A stretch of DNA of 64,000 bases from Sinotaia quadrata (GCA_028829895.1 CM054183.1:70679071-70743070); one strand, 5' to 3'; counted from the first letter of the stretch, positions 22,218 through 34,148 are shown. Notes: a model not told the origin generated them from the sequence alone. Made by a program: numbers and translations.

Positions 22218-23630
22218 GTGTCTATCTAGGTTCTTTGGTCTGTCTAATAATTATCTTTACACCGTTGGTTTGTACAAATACCTATTGCATGTAACTGTCA
22301 TCCGTTTGTTTGACTAATAGCACTTTACTTACATTAGATATGATAGGTAGCTAGGTAGGTAGATTAGATACATTGATAGACAGATATCTGCATAAATGAT
22401 TATTTAAATACCTAAATATTTTCATAAATAGGCAGATAGGTATATTACTAGGTAAATAGATATATGTATGTCTCTCCAGTCAAACAAATTCAAGACTAAA
22501 GTTATTGTCTCCCCTAGCTAACTATCAAAACCAAAATTAAAGGAGCGCATTATTTATACTGAGTATTATTTAGGAATATTATGTTATGAGATAATAAATA
22601 ATGTTCCCGAAATCTCTTGTAGTAACGCTAATCGTTTACTCTAAAACTATGTTAGCATTCCCTGTTAAGTTTTACTCTAAATAATAGATTAATTACCTAC
22701 AAGCATTTAATATGAATGGAAGGATGAATGTGGCGACTGTAAAAGTACTTAAGATGGCGCAAGACTGCCTGGACCCTGACTAATGTACTATATTGCCCAA
22801 ACTGGTTTACTCTTTTATCTCAAACTGACGTCACATGTATTGCTATAGATCTTTTGCATTGTCTCACTGATGATTCATGTTGTCCCAGTCTGAGTATATA
22901 TATGTTGACCCAGTTTGACCTAGTCTATTGTCCCTGATGCATCTATTTTGTTGTCACAGCCTATTCTTCTTTCTTTCAATTTAAGTGGGAGACGCTTCCG
23001 ACTTATGCTGATTCCGCACCAGAGTAGAATAGGGTCAGACAGGAGGTTGCGTGTTTAGGGGCTAACATGGGAATATATTTATGTTTCTTAAATTTTCATG
23101 GGTTTATTTATTTTAATTTGGGGTGAAGTGAATGTGTTATATCGTTTTCCCTTACTGATCTAGGTCTTTCTCGCCTCCTGTGATAGTATTCGTGTCCCGT
23201 GATAGTATTCGTGTCCGGTGATTGTATTCGTGTCCGGTGATTGCGGGAGACATCTTGATTTTAATTCACTGCGTCAAAAAATGTTTTTGTAAGATGTCTA
23301 AGATTTTTCAACTGATTTAGAATAATTTTGCACTGCTAAATTAGAAAATGACATCCGTTTTTTTTTTAATCAGGTCAGTTTAAAAAAAATCTAATTCGAT
23401 TTTTAAAAATCCGATCTTATAGCTAATTCGATTACATTTTTGTAACATTATTAGGCAATTTGTGTTAATATTTCTCTTCCAAAATAGGTTTTTAAATTAA
23501 AATTTTTTAAAAAATGTTTTCTAACATAATTCATTTATTAAATGTTACACAATTTGATTAGTGTACATTGAATAGTAGACATTGATAACGGTAAGTACAT
23601 ATAAATTCAATATTAGGTCATCATTGTTCA
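22149..23630. other. 1.5 kb after the donor: (CTAT)n, AT-rich sequence, small repeat
   Basis: Contains (CTAT)n at about 22,178-22,217 and three ~20-bp units with GTATTCGTGTCC at 23,178-23,240. No exon recognised. If the 22,148 donor is real this would be intron. Confidence 0.5.
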
Positions 23631-23634
23631 AAAT

Positions 23635-25297
23635 TCAGGGCATGAACTTCCGTCTCTTCGAACTTCTAGAATGCTCAGCAATAGGAATGTCTCTCTTTAG
23701 AGTCCAACAGTAATCAGCCATCATGATTGCATCCCAGCGTCCCTGATACTTGGTTTCATCTCTTTCATATCCTGATGAAATCTCTCCCCTTGCTCGTCGC
23801 TCATTGATCCCAGGTTTTCAGGAAACCGATCCATATGTGAGAATAAGTAATGCATTTTGATGCTCATGTTGCATCCAAAGTTTCTGAAAGCAGTCAGCTA
23901 TTGGCAACAAGTTCTACATAGTTCCTGGCCTTATTATTGCCAAGAAAGTTTTTTCACGACCAGAACAAAAGCCTTCCACGCTTCCAGTTCCACTTCATTC
24001 ATTGAGTTCAAACTCTGGATCTCTGATTAGCTTACGGAGTTGTGGACCATCAAAAATGCCAGATTTCAACTTCTCAATGGTCAACTCTGGAAAAGCATGG
24101 CACAAGTAAGCAAAACAGCCACCATCCTTGTCCAGAGCTTTGGTGAACTGTCTGATTAACCCAAGCTTAATGTGCAGCGGTGGGAAAAGTATCTTGTCTC
24201 TGTCCACCAGAGGGTTGTTTATGAGGTTCTTTGCTTTGCAAGGTACCAATTCCTCCCATATAGACCAGTCATGCTTCGTGTAATGCTGTGCTTTGTCTGT
24301 ACTATCCCACATGCACAGAAAGCATGGGTACTTGGTGAATCCAGACTGTTTCCCAACACAAATGTTACCATCTTCAGGTCAACACAAAGTAACCACCCTT
24401 GCTGATCATAACGAATTTTCTCCAGCACATACTTCACCGCTTCATACTTCTCCTTCAGTGTAGTCGAGTAAGCCAGAGGTACAGAGGCAAACTGGTTACC
24501 ATAGTGTAGCAGAACACATTTCAGTGATCGCTTGCTGCTGTCAATGAACAATTTCCAATCTTCAGGTTTATACTGTGGCACTCCAAGCTTGTGCAGAAGC
24601 TGCGCAATATCTGTACACTACACCAGGTCCTTCTCTGTAAAGAAAAAAAAACTGATATACTCTTGATGTCTGTTCCGGTAGAAGGTGATGCGAACACTGT
24701 CGGAAAGGACGTTTTTTTTTCAATCTGCAAGCCAACAGTTCAGCTGAGATCACGAACTAGATCATTTAGCTCCTTTTGCGAAAAAGGATTTGGAACATCA
24801 TCATCATCAAGAACCACTAATTCTTCTTCTTCTTCATATTATTCAACACTAGAGAAATCTTCTTCACTAATGTCGCTAAGTTCTCCAGGGACAGGTACTG
24901 GAATTTCATCACAATGAGCTACTGGACGACATGCTGAATCAAGATCAAGATACTTAAGGCTGCTCCAGTTTTTTCTGTTAATGCCAGTCACATCAATAGC
25001 GCAGAAGTAGCAGTCAGTGACATGGTTTGTCGGTTCCCTCCAAACCATAGGAATTCCAAACTTCAGACAACTCTTCTTACCCTTGGTCCAACAACGTAGA
25101 TTCTCGGTGCATGTCTTGCATATCATGTATGGCGCCCAAACAGTATCCTGGTCACCAAGTTTTATACCAAAATAAGCATGGTAAGCACGCTTTATAAAAC
25201 CTGTTGCTGTATTCCTGTTAGGAACAACGGTGTATTCGCCGGAAATGTAGCAAAATACATTCGGTTTATTTTTGCAATGTCTTCTGGCCGATTCCAT
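23635..25297 (-). pseudogene. Broken transposase-like gene, with N-terminal cysteine module
   Basis: Homologous to the intact frame at 61,846-63,048 but a different subfamily. The N-terminal segment (25,297-24,839, 152 codons) has C60-x2-C63 and C96-x2-C99 and a C16-x2-S19 pair where a cysteine seems lost, a zinc-binding-like module. It runs into TAA (24,838-24,840), then TGA near 24,748. The middle and C-terminal parts follow in shifted frames: LFIDSSKRSLK, CVDLKMVTFVLG, MWDSTDKAQHYTK, PPLHIKLGLIRQFTKALDKD, and near 23,800 SDEQGERFHQD, ending at a natural TGA (23,635-23,637). At least four frame breaks are needed, one close to 23,770. Just upstream of the ATG, TTTTTCTTCTTTAG/GTAATG (25,306) resembles a 3' splice site, implying a separate 5' non-coding exon. 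Non-functional as read. Confidence 0.85.
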
Positions 25298-25309
25298 TTC
25301 ATTACCTAA

Positions 25310-25760
25310 AGAAGAAAAATATCATTTATATCAATTATTTTAAAAAATAGCTTATGTAGCCTCTTCATAATTATGTAAGACAAATTATAATTTGTTTATT
25401 TAAAGAAATAAGAAAGAATTTTACATCATATAAATAGAAAATACCCTTACTTGTAAAAAAAAAAAGATATATCGCAATAGATCAAAACGTTGATCAAAAA
25501 TACCTCAAAAAGTTGACCTGATTGAACAAAACCGATGTCACCTTTGGATCCAGCACAATAAAACTGTCATAAATCCGTAAAAAATTTAGACAGCAAATTT
25601 GTTGTTGCCCAGTGAATCAATGGTTTCCAGTATTTATACAACCTAAAGTACTCACTCATTTGTCTTGCTATATTTCTGCGAGGATTAACTCTGCAATTCA
25701 TTTGCATTGAATTATATTACTGCATTTACATGTACGCGATAAGCTGAAATACTTCATTCC
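25310..25760. other. Flank upstream of the pseudogene
   Basis: AT-rich, with no repeat array. It would contain the intron or 5' exon suggested by the splice acceptor at 25,306. No heat-shock-element run like that at 63.3 kb is present. Confidence 0.4.
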
Positions 25761-25764
25761 TGTC

Positions 25765-25885
25765 ATGAAACAGGAGAGACAGTGTATGGTGACGGACTTT
25801 TGTTCAGCTATATTATCTAAGTTGTAGGAGAGACAATGTATGGTGACGGACTTTTGTTCAGCTATATTATCTAAGTTGTAGGAGA
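25765..25885. repeat. 54-bp tandem duplication
   Basis: Two copies containing GTATGGTGACGGACTTTTGT then TCAGCTATATTATCTAAGTT. 25,886-26,085 is unique. Confidence 0.9.
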
Positions 25886-26084
25886 ATATCTTTTTCTACT
25901 TGACATTAAAAGCTAAGTGACAGGGAAAGCGAGTCTGTACATTTTTAAGCAGTTCATATATCAGAAGTTTCTCCTACTGAAACACTCCCTAGTCAAGTGT
26001 ATACAAATACTGGACTCCTGCTTTGGGTAACTTCTGGTTCAAGGCCTTGCTGTACATTCAAGTCCTGCGCTGTTATTACTGGCT

Positions 26085-26235
26085 AGCATTCTACCTCACC
26101 CTAGTTCAAGCTGTTTATACTGGCTAGCATTCTACCTCATCCTAGTTCAAGCTGTTTATACTGGCTAGCATTCTACCTCATCCTAGTCCAAGCTGTTTAT
26201 AATGGCTAGCATTCTACTCATCTTAGTCCAAGCTG
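26085..26235. repeat. 41-bp minisatellite, ~4 copies
   Basis: Unit CTGGCTAGCATTCTACCTCA then TCCTAGTTCAAGCTGTTTATA. Confidence 0.93.
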
Positions 26236-26269
26236 TCAGCCACCAATCCCCTGTCAACAAACACGCTTG

Positions 26270-26830
26270 AATAGATACAAGACTGTTCTAGATTTAGGTT
26301 GTCACCAGGGAGACAACACACGTCAAAGCTACAACTGTTCTAGATTTAGTTGTCACCAGGGAGATGATACAATTCAATGCTACAGTTGTTCCAGATTCAG
26401 TTGTCACCAGGGAGACGACACACATCAATGCTACAATTTTTCCAGATTCAGTTGTCACCAGGGAGACGACACACAGCAATGCTACAATTGTTCTAGATTT
26501 AGTTGTCACTAGGGAAATTACTTACTTCAATGCTACAACTGTTCTAGATTTAGTTGTCACCAGGGAGACGACACACGTCAATGCTCCAACTGTTCTATAT
26601 TTAGTTATCACTAGGCAGATGATACACTTCAATGCTACAACTGTTCCAGATTCAGTTGTCACCAGGGAGATGACACACATCAATGCAATTGTTCTAGATT
26701 TAGTTGTCATTAGGGAGATGATATACTTCAATGCTACAAGTGTTGTAGATTTAGTTGTCACTAGGTAGATGACATACGTCAATACTACAACTGTTCTAGA
26801 TTCAGTTGTCACCAGGGAGACAACACAGTG
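26270..26830. repeat. 51-bp minisatellite, ~11 copies
   Basis: Unit GTTCTAGATTTAGTTGTCAC then CAGGGAGACGACACACGTCA then ATGCTACAACT. The period is a multiple of three, so frames remain open on both strands, including a Cys-rich 17-residue repeat (CYNCSRFSCHQGDDTHQ). Stops in several units and equal openness on the other strand argue against coding. Confidence 0.95.
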
Positions 26831-27355
26831 CAAGCTTTATTTCGATATTGCAGGCAACCGAAATTAACTTATTTCACTTTATTAAATTGTTTATTGACCT
26901 GTAAATTTTGTTATTATTTATATAAATTCTGCAAATCTATTCTGTCACCTGACATTGTCTTGTCTGAGTGTTAACATATTTAAGCAAGTTCAATCAATTG
27001 TATTATTACAAATTAAATGTCACAAGTTTATTTCAATAGACTCTTCTGTTATTCTGTCAACTGTCTACTTCTATCTAGACATGAGTGAGTTTGACTGATG
27101 GCAAGTTCATATCTGTCTAGCAGTCTACTGATGTACATTCCATGACGTCACTTTTTGACAGTGTATGTGTCTTAGCTGCAGATGCGAATGGGGTGGAGGA
27201 AGATACTTACGTCCAATTCGTATTCATCCATCCATACATCGCAGTGTGATTGCTGGTTCTTTTGGTGAAATGTCCTGTTCTTAACTACTGCTTACTGCAG
27301 AAAGCTCACAATGTAGCTGTTTTATTTACTATAGGAGCCTGCGCTTCTTTTTCTA
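26831..27355. other. Unique sequence, no gene seen
   Basis: AT-rich, without arrays, long frames or recognisable motifs. Confidence 0.4.
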
Positions 27356-27660
27356 GTCCACTCAACCACTTGTATTTTTCTATCTCTTCCCTCTCTTCAT
27401 CAGTCTTTCCATCTTTCAACGTCCCCCTGTATTTTTTTTTTGTTTATCTCTTCCCTCTCTTCATCAGTCTTTTCATCCTTCAGTCTTCCTCTGTAGTTTT
27501 TTCTATCTCTTCCTCCATTCAATTTTCGGACTGCCCTTTCCCACTCGCTGTTTGGCTTGTCCCTTTAATTTTCTGACCGCCCTTTCCCACTCGCTGTTTG
27601 GCTTGTCCCTTTACATTTCGGACTGCCCTTTCCCACTCGCCATACAGACTTGTCCCATTA
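27356..27660. repeat. Polypyrimidine DNA with ~42-45 bp units
   Basis: Two copies with TCTCTTCCCTCTCTTCATCA, then three copies with CTGCCCTTTCCCACTCGC (27,530-27,650). Confidence 0.85.
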
Positions 27661-28084
27661 GCTACAGTTAAGTGCAATCTCACCAGCTCTGCACACTGCC
27701 TTCGCAATCGCAATCGCAGTTTAGACGTTGCTTCATCTGGTCTAGTCTACAAATTGTCAATCACAAATATTATTTACATAGTAGCATATTTCTAAAGTCC
27801 ATTACAGATGCTTACATAATATATACGAATACACATTGATGTATGCAAGCATGAATACACAAATAATAATTTTAAACGTGGATGAGGTGTCACATTACTC
27901 TGAAAATAAAAATGTTTATAAAGAAAATATACCTGTACATTCTTACAGTGTTTACTTGACACCTGCATTTACTCGTTTCTCAATAACTTTACACATTTGT
28001 ACACATTCACAACTGTTTGTACGTTTGTATTTTGTACACGTTTACAACTGTTTGTACTTTTGTATTATATTTTTATTTAATAAG

Positions 28085-28470
28085 AGCGTCTTGTCTTTAG
28101 AATAGAACACTTTATGAATAATCATTTTCAAAGAAGTGTTCTAGTCGTTAGAATGGAATACGCTTTATAGATAATCCATTTCAAAGAAGTGTTCGGGTCA
28201 ATAGAATAGTACACAACCTATAAATCTAATAATCCATTTCATAGAAGTGTTCTTTGCTTTAGAACAGAACACATTTTATAAACAATGCATTTCACAGAAT
28301 TGTCCTTTGCATTATAGGAGATTACTGTTTATATATAATCAATTTCATAGAAGTATTCTGTATATTAGAATAGTTATAAATAATCCATTTCATAGAAGTA
28401 TTCTTTGCTTTAGAAAGAACACGTTTTATAAACAATCCATTTCATAGAAGTGTTCTTTGCATTTAAACAG
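28085..28470. repeat. Degenerate ~55-60 bp repeat
   Basis: About seven diverged units with core CCATTTCATAGAAGTGTTCT and GCTTTAGAACAGAACAC. 27,661-28,084 is unique. Confidence 0.8.
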
Positions 28471-28489
28471 AACACTGTATTAAAGTATC

Positions 28490-28582
28490 TAATGCAAGTC
28501 CAGCTATTCCTAAATCCAGTGGACCTGGGAATTATTAGTATTCCAGATATTCCTAAATCCAGTGGACCTGGGAATTATTAGT
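28490..28582. repeat. ~46-bp tandem duplication
   Basis: Two copies with CTAAATCCAGTGGACCTGGG. Confidence 0.85.
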
Positions 28583-28704
28583 CCAATGTGGAGAACCAAA
28601 GACGTGCATAATTTCAATCATAGACATTCAATAATTTTATTTTACATATGCATGCAGCAATTGGAAACTACTGATAAAAGTAAATTTTATTGTTTTGAAC
28701 TAGA

Positions 28705-28992
28705 AACGTGCAGAAATTATGACCAGTCAGCCGACAACTGGCTTGAACTGCAGAAATTATGACCAGTCAGCCGACAACTGGCTTGAACTGCAGAAATTAT
28801 GACCAGCCAGCCAACAACTGGCTTGAACTGCAGAAATTATGACCAGTCAGCCGACAACTGGCTTGAACTGCAGAAATTATGACCAGCCAGCCGACAACTG
28901 GCTTGAACTGCAGAAATTATGACCAGTCAGCCGACAACTGGCTTGAACTGCAGAAATTATGACCAGTCAGCCGACAACTGGCTTGAAATACA
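28705..28992. repeat. 40-bp minisatellite, ~7 copies
   Basis: Unit CTGCAGAAATTATGACCAGT then CAGCCGACAACTGGCTTGAA. Nearly invariant. Confidence 0.97.
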
Positions 28993-29014
28993 GACATGCA
29001 GCAATTGGAAATCG

Positions 29015-29140
29015 TTGCCAGCCAACACACTGTCTTGAAATACAGATGTGATATAAATTAATGATAGTCAACACACTGTCTTGAAATACAGATGTGATAT
29101 AAATTAATGATAGTCAACACACTGTCTTGATATACTAAAA
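29015..29140. repeat. ~46-bp minisatellite, 2.5 copies
   Basis: Unit CAACACACTGTCTTGAAATA then CAGATGTGATATAAATTAAT. Confidence 0.92.
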
Positions 29141-29374
29141 GAAGACAATTTCCTATCTTGAGCTACATACATTTTATGAATTACCGAAAGAGAAACATTT
29201 TACTCATTTGAACAACAAACATGCTATACATTACTGAAGAAGACAATTTCATATCCTAAACTACAGAAGTGCAAAATATGGACATAGTCGATCTGCTTTG
29301 ATACAAAATATACTCCCCGACTTGAACCGGGTGATGAGAACCACAAAGACCTTTACCAGCCGCGGGTAATTTTT

Positions 29375-29695
29375 GCGAGTTATGTGAAATAGCCGTGACT
29401 TTTAGCGAGTATATGAAATAGCCGTGACTGAGGCGAGTGATGTGAAATAGTGTGACTTGTAGCGAGTGGTGTGAAAAATAGCTGTGACTTGCAGCGACTG
29501 GTGTGAAATAACGTGACTTGTAGCGAGTGATGTGAAATAGCGTGACTTGTAGCGAGTGGTGTGAAAAATAGCCGTGACTTGTAGCGATTTGTTTTTAAAT
29601 TGCCCTGACTTTAACGAGTAATGTAAAATAGCCCTGACTGGCAACTGGCGACGTGAAATAGCCCTGACTGGCAATAAATGACGCGAAATAGCATC
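29375..29695. repeat. ~28-31 bp minisatellite, ~10 copies
   Basis: Core TAGCGAGTGATGTGAAATAG plus CGTGACTTG with length variation. The minus frame over it (29,402-29,758) is an artefact. Confidence 0.9.
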
Positions 29696-29954
29696 AATCC
29701 CAGCACAACATGAGTAGTACTGCATGAGCATGTGTTTTTTAATTAACGGAGACAACATTTCGCATACAATCGTCTTTGCTGCTGCCTAAGGCATGTTTTG
29801 CTGCTGTAAAATAATTCATAGTCTATGGTATGCAGTTCCGTCGGTTGCACTGCTGTTATTAAACTGATTTGGCTGCTATATCGAGAACGGCTCTAAATGA
29901 TGTGATTTTTTTCTCTCTCAGTCATGTTGTCCTGCAATTCGCCGATGTTGTTAC

Positions 29955-30200
29955 CCTACAATAGCCTTAATAATTACCCTGCAATAGCCTAAACTGTTAT
30001 CCTGCAGTAGCCTATTACCTAACAATAGTCTAAACTGTTGCCTTGCAGTAGTCTATACTGTTGCCTTGCAGTAGTCTATACTGTTGCCTTGCAGTAGTTT
30101 TTAATGTTACTCTTCAATACTCTAACTTGTTACCCTGCTGTGGCACATTTCGTGTTGTAGCTGACATCTTTTCCTGCTGTAGTCTATGTTATCAAGTAGA
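29955..30200. repeat. ~23-bp degenerate minisatellite
   Basis: Units like CTGTTGCCTTGCAGTAGTCT, most regular at 30,025-30,095. Confidence 0.85.
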
Positions 30201-30509
30201 AGTATATTTCATGCATTTTCGCTGGTGACAACATTTTTCTACTATAACCCATGTCTTGTTTTCCTACTATAACCTTTCATGTTTTCCTGTTGTAGGTCGC
30301 ATTTTCATGTTATTGCCTATGCTTTCTTTTCTCTATGCTATCTTTACTCACTGTGGCTATATCGTGTTTTACTTCTGTTTTTACGTTATGTTGTCATGCT
30401 GTACACTATGTGATGTTTTCAACAAAAGAGAATATAAAAAAAAATCCTGCTAATTCATACTGCATGTTTGTCCCCGATGAAGCTTTTATCATGTGTTGCT
30501 GATGTCGTT

Positions 30510-30790
30510 TATCTTAATTTTGCTGCTTGAAAGGAAAGCATTTTGTACTGTATAAACAGTTTATATTTTGTTTTGCTGCTTGAAAAGAAAGCATTTTGTA
30601 CTGTATATAAACAGTTTATATTTTGTAATGGAAACTAATAACTGACTTTGTGCAGTTGTAGTCGAAGTTATTTTATGTCATTTAAGCCTAATTTATGTTT
30701 AATTTTATACTCTAGTTAATGTGTATGCCGTAGCCTAATTTGTGTTTAATTTTATACTCTAGTTAATGTGTATGCCGTAGCCTAATTTAT
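30510..30790. repeat. Two adjacent tandem duplications (~50 bp and 47 bp)
   Basis: GCTGCTTGAAAGGAAAGCAT twice (30,520-30,635), then AGCCTAATTTATGTTTAATT twice (30,685-30,790). Confidence 0.88.
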
Positions 30791-30929
30791 GTTACTGCCT
30801 GTTGTATAATGCGTGTTTTAACTTCGTAGCTTATGAGGATTATGTGGTGTGGTCTAGACTACGGTTTGTGCTGTTGTTTAAGTAATAGTTTGTATTGTGT
30901 TTCAAGTTATGGTTTATACCGAAGCTTAT

Positions 30930-31348
30930 GATCCGTTGTACTGTAGTCTAGGTTAATCTATTTTACTGTAGTCTAGGTTATGATCCATTGTACTGTAGTC
31001 TAGGTTAATCTATTTTACTGTAGTCTAGGTTATGATCCATTGTACTGTAGTCTAGGTTAATCTATTTTACTGTAGTCTAGGTTATGATCCATTGTACTGT
31101 AGTCTAGGTTAATCTATTTTACTGTAGTCCAGGTTATGATCCGTGGTACTGTAGTCTAGGTTATGATCCGTGGTACTGTAGTCTAGGTTATGATCCATTG
31201 TACTGTAGTCCAGGTTATGATCCATTGTACTGTAGTCTAGGTTATGATCCATTGTACTGTAGTCCAGGTTATGATCCGTTGTACTGTAGTCTAGGTTATG
31301 ATCCATTGTACTGTAGTCCAGGTTATGATCCGTAGTACTGTAGTCCAG
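30930..31348. repeat. 25/27-bp higher-order minisatellite
   Basis: First part alternates a 27-bp unit (TTATGATCCATTGTACTGTA GTCTAGG) with a 25-bp unit (TTAATCTATTTTACTGTAGT CTAGG) as 52-bp dimers. From about 31,130 only the 27-bp type continues. Minus frame 31,109-31,306 is an array artefact. Confidence 0.95.
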
Positions 31349-31890
31349 GTTATGATTTGTTTTGTAATTTAAGTATGAATTGTAATGTGGACTATATTAT
31401 GTGTCCTGGTTATGATTTGTTTTGTAATTTAAGTATGAATTGTAATGTGGACTATATTATGTGTCCTGGTTATGATTTGTTTTGTAATTTAAGTATGAAT
31501 TGTAATGTGGACTATATTATGTGTCCTGGTTATGATTTGTTTTGTAATTTAAGTATGAATTGTAATGTGGACTATATTATGTGTCCTGGTTATGATTTGT
31601 TTTGTAATTTAAGTATGAATTGTAATGTGGACTATATTATGTGTCCTGGTTATGATTTGTTTTGTAATTTAAGTATGAATTGTAATGTGGACTATATTAT
31701 GTGTCCTGGTTATGATTTGTTTTGTAATTTAAGTATGAATTGTAATGTGGACTATATTATGTGTCCTGGTTATGATTTGTTTTGTAATTTAAGTATGAAT
31801 TGTAATGTGGACTATATTATGTGTCCTGGTTATGATTTGTTTTGTAATTTAAGTATGAATTGTAATGTGGACTATATTATGTGTCCTGGT
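31348..31890. repeat. 60-bp minisatellite, nine identical copies
   Basis: Nine units of exactly 60 bp with no difference visible between them, starting GTTATGATTTGTTTTGTAAT. It follows directly from the 27-bp array and keeps its GGTTATGATY start, so it probably arose from it. One frame (31,357-31,923) reads a perfect 20-residue repeat (YDLFCNLSMNCNVDYIMCPG). Coding cannot be excluded, but the absence of synonymous variation and the array context argue for recent DNA amplification. Confidence 0.97.
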
Positions 31891-32165
31891 GCTAAATTGG
31901 TGCGTGCTCTAGTCTATGTTTGATGTAAATAGACCTTAGCTTCTGTAGTCTAAATAACGATGTAGTAACTATATTCCAAATAAGACTTCATGTTGCAGGA
32001 TAATATTTTTTTTTTATCTATTATACTACAATGTAATATTGTTTTGCTAGGATATTTTAAAAAGTAACAACATTTAAAATTCTCCACGAGATGATCATAT
32101 AGAAAAGAAATAGTCAGCCATAGAGTTGTATGTTTATGTTTCATGGAGCGGTTATGTGTAGTATG
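31891..32165. other. Unique AT-rich sequence, no gene seen
   Basis: No array. Short minus frame 31,950-32,201 lacks support. Confidence 0.4.
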
Positions 32166-32360
32166 CAGTGATAATGCTTTGATGTAAAGGTGTTGTTTCA
32201 ATTAAGCTCATTTTGTCGTATGCAGTAATAGTGCTTTGATGTAAAGGTGTTGTTTCAATTAAGCTCATTTTGTTGTATGCAGTAAGAGTGCTTTGATGTA
32301 AAGGTGTTGTTTCAATTAAGCTCATTTTGTTGTATGCAGTAATAGTGCTTTGATGCAATC
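32165..32360. repeat. ~57-bp minisatellite, ~3.5 copies
   Basis: Unit AGTGCTTTGATGTAAAGGTG then TTGTTTCAATTAAGCTCATT. Diverged pieces continue to about 32,510. Confidence 0.92.
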
Positions 32361-32514
32361 ATACTGGAATATAACTAAGAACATTGTATACTGTACAGTG
32401 ATAATGCTATAATCAAATTGGAATATAACTAAAAACAATGTGTATTGATGATGCATTGATGTAATGAAACCGTATTATTACTAAGAACATTGTACTGTGC
32501 AGTGATAATGCATT

Positions 32515-33215
32515 GATATTGTAATATAATGTGTAATGGTATAATTTATAAAATTATAAAATATTGTTGCTTTCTCTTGTATGTAAATTATGCTGTTGTA
32601 TGTAATAGAATTCTGACATTCATTCGCGATGTAATGACTGTTATACAACGTACAGAACTATTTTAGTTTGAAGGTAATATTCATTTCGTCACATCATTCA
32701 TATACAAAGGGAAAATAGTTTTGTTTTATCCATTGTTCGAATAATATAAATAATTTAATATTTTCCAGTTTAATTGAAATAAAGCATGGTCATGGAAAGC
32801 TTTATTGTTTATAGTTCTTCGCAATCTTGTGCTGATTACAACTTTTTTTTTTTTTACTGCATGTTTTCTTTTGCATTCTTTCGCTAATTATAACTTTTAT
32901 TGCACACTGTTCTGTACAATCTTTTGTTGATTACTGTTCTATTGCACATTGTTCTGGCCAATCTACAAGTCTTTTGCTGATTAAAACTTGACTGCATACT
33001 GCCTTTGCAATCTTTAGCTGATTAAAGCGTGGTTTCAATCTATGACTGATTGTATCTCCTAATTTGGAGTAAAACAGCACAGTAAGCATGTTTTAATAAT
33101 GGCGAAATAATATACATTAAAGCAGTGAGAAAATATTTACTTTCAACAAACATTAAGTTAGTACGATCAGTCAAGAAACTGTAATAAGTCATTTATTTCT
33201 CTTTCTACCTACACA
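32515..33215. other. Unique AT-rich sequence
   Basis: Weak short-range recurrence of 'ATCTTTTGCTGATTA'-like pieces at 32,820-33,060. No gene seen. Confidence 0.4.
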
Positions 33216-33216
33216 C

Positions 33217-33217
<1 letters not shown>

Positions 33218-33248
<31 letters not shown>

Positions 33249-33249
33249 G
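33218..33249. repeat. (CTAT)n microsatellite
   Basis: About eight CTAT units. Confidence 0.95.
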
Positions 33250-33564
33250 TCCACCCATCTTGCTAGCTAGCAAGTTATAATATATATCTTCATTTCCTGA
33301 GTGAACTTTCACACAACTGTCCGATGAATTAAGATTGTTAAGTCAAATATTTCACAATGAGTGTAAACAATTTTTATTTATATAGATCTTAATATAGGTC
33401 TACTTTACACACATACTCAAAAACATAACCATTTAAACACACGTACATACTCTTACACACGTACACAAAGAAACATTTGCTAGGGGGAGGGTAACATTAG
33501 AAAGAGTAATGAGTAATACTAGACTTTGAGTTAAGAATTTACCAAGCTAAATGAGATATTTTGT

Positions 33565-33792
33565 TTAGATCCAAAATAAATACTGCTGGTCTTCCTTTTC
33601 GGTATTGCCAGTACAAACGACTATCACAGACTTGGCTGACAGTAAGCAAACCATAATGTTGGGACACAATTAGATGCACAAATATTTTTTTTACCAGCTG
33701 GAGGAAGATATCTGTTGGCACTAAATCTAATTTTAGTGTCCTTGTCAAGAGAATTCACCAAGTTATAATGCGGCTCAATGATTTTAATTTCG
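33565..33792 (-). other. Candidate two-exon coding fragment
   Basis: On the minus strand, TTTGCTTACTCTTGGCAG precedes a 98-nt open stretch (33,792-33,695) with varied residues (IIEPHYNLVNSLDKD, IRFSANRYLPP) ending at CAGCTG/GTAAAA, donor-like. After 59 nt, TTTGCTTACTGTCAG precedes 33,635-33,565. Joining the two keeps phase and runs to TAA with a late SVIVVCTG stretch like the core strand of an Ig-type fold. The resemblance is weak and the intron unusually short. The alternative is two chance frames. Confidence 0.15.
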
Positions 33793-34144
33793 CTGCCAAG
33801 AGTAAGCAAATTATTTTCCTTATTGACTACTCTGCGTGACGTGTATTTTGCGTAAAATCTTGTTCAGATAAAAAGATTCGATTTCTGCATGCCGGGATTT
33901 TGACATTTATGAGTTGTTTGGCGCCACCTCCTAATTAGCTGTTGTATGCAAGGAGAAATTACTTTTAGTCAATATCTGACAGTGTGTAAACGACTGTAAT
34001 TTCTGTTCATATTCCAGAAATCACGAAAACACGAATGACTATTTTAATATCATTCTGCTATGTTTGCAAAACGAAAATAGGTTTTTTGTTATTTAACAAA
34101 GTTTTATTTCAGATAGAGAGATGCTCACAAGGAATTGCATTTCT

Positions 34145-34148
<4 letters not shown>

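Noticed and set aside
26267..26833. Cys-rich 17-residue repeat frames
   Set aside because: 51-bp array; the opposite strand is equally open and several units carry stops.
29295..29372. tRNA-like T-arm on the minus strand (CCGGTTCAAGTCGGGGA)
   Set aside because: The B-box-like segment does not pair fully, there is no variable loop, and no acceptor stem or D-arm could be built; perhaps a tRNA-derived relic, not a tRNA gene.
31950..32358. Two minus-strand frames of 83 and 68 codons
   Set aside because: Mostly over the ~57-bp array; no domain or conserved start.
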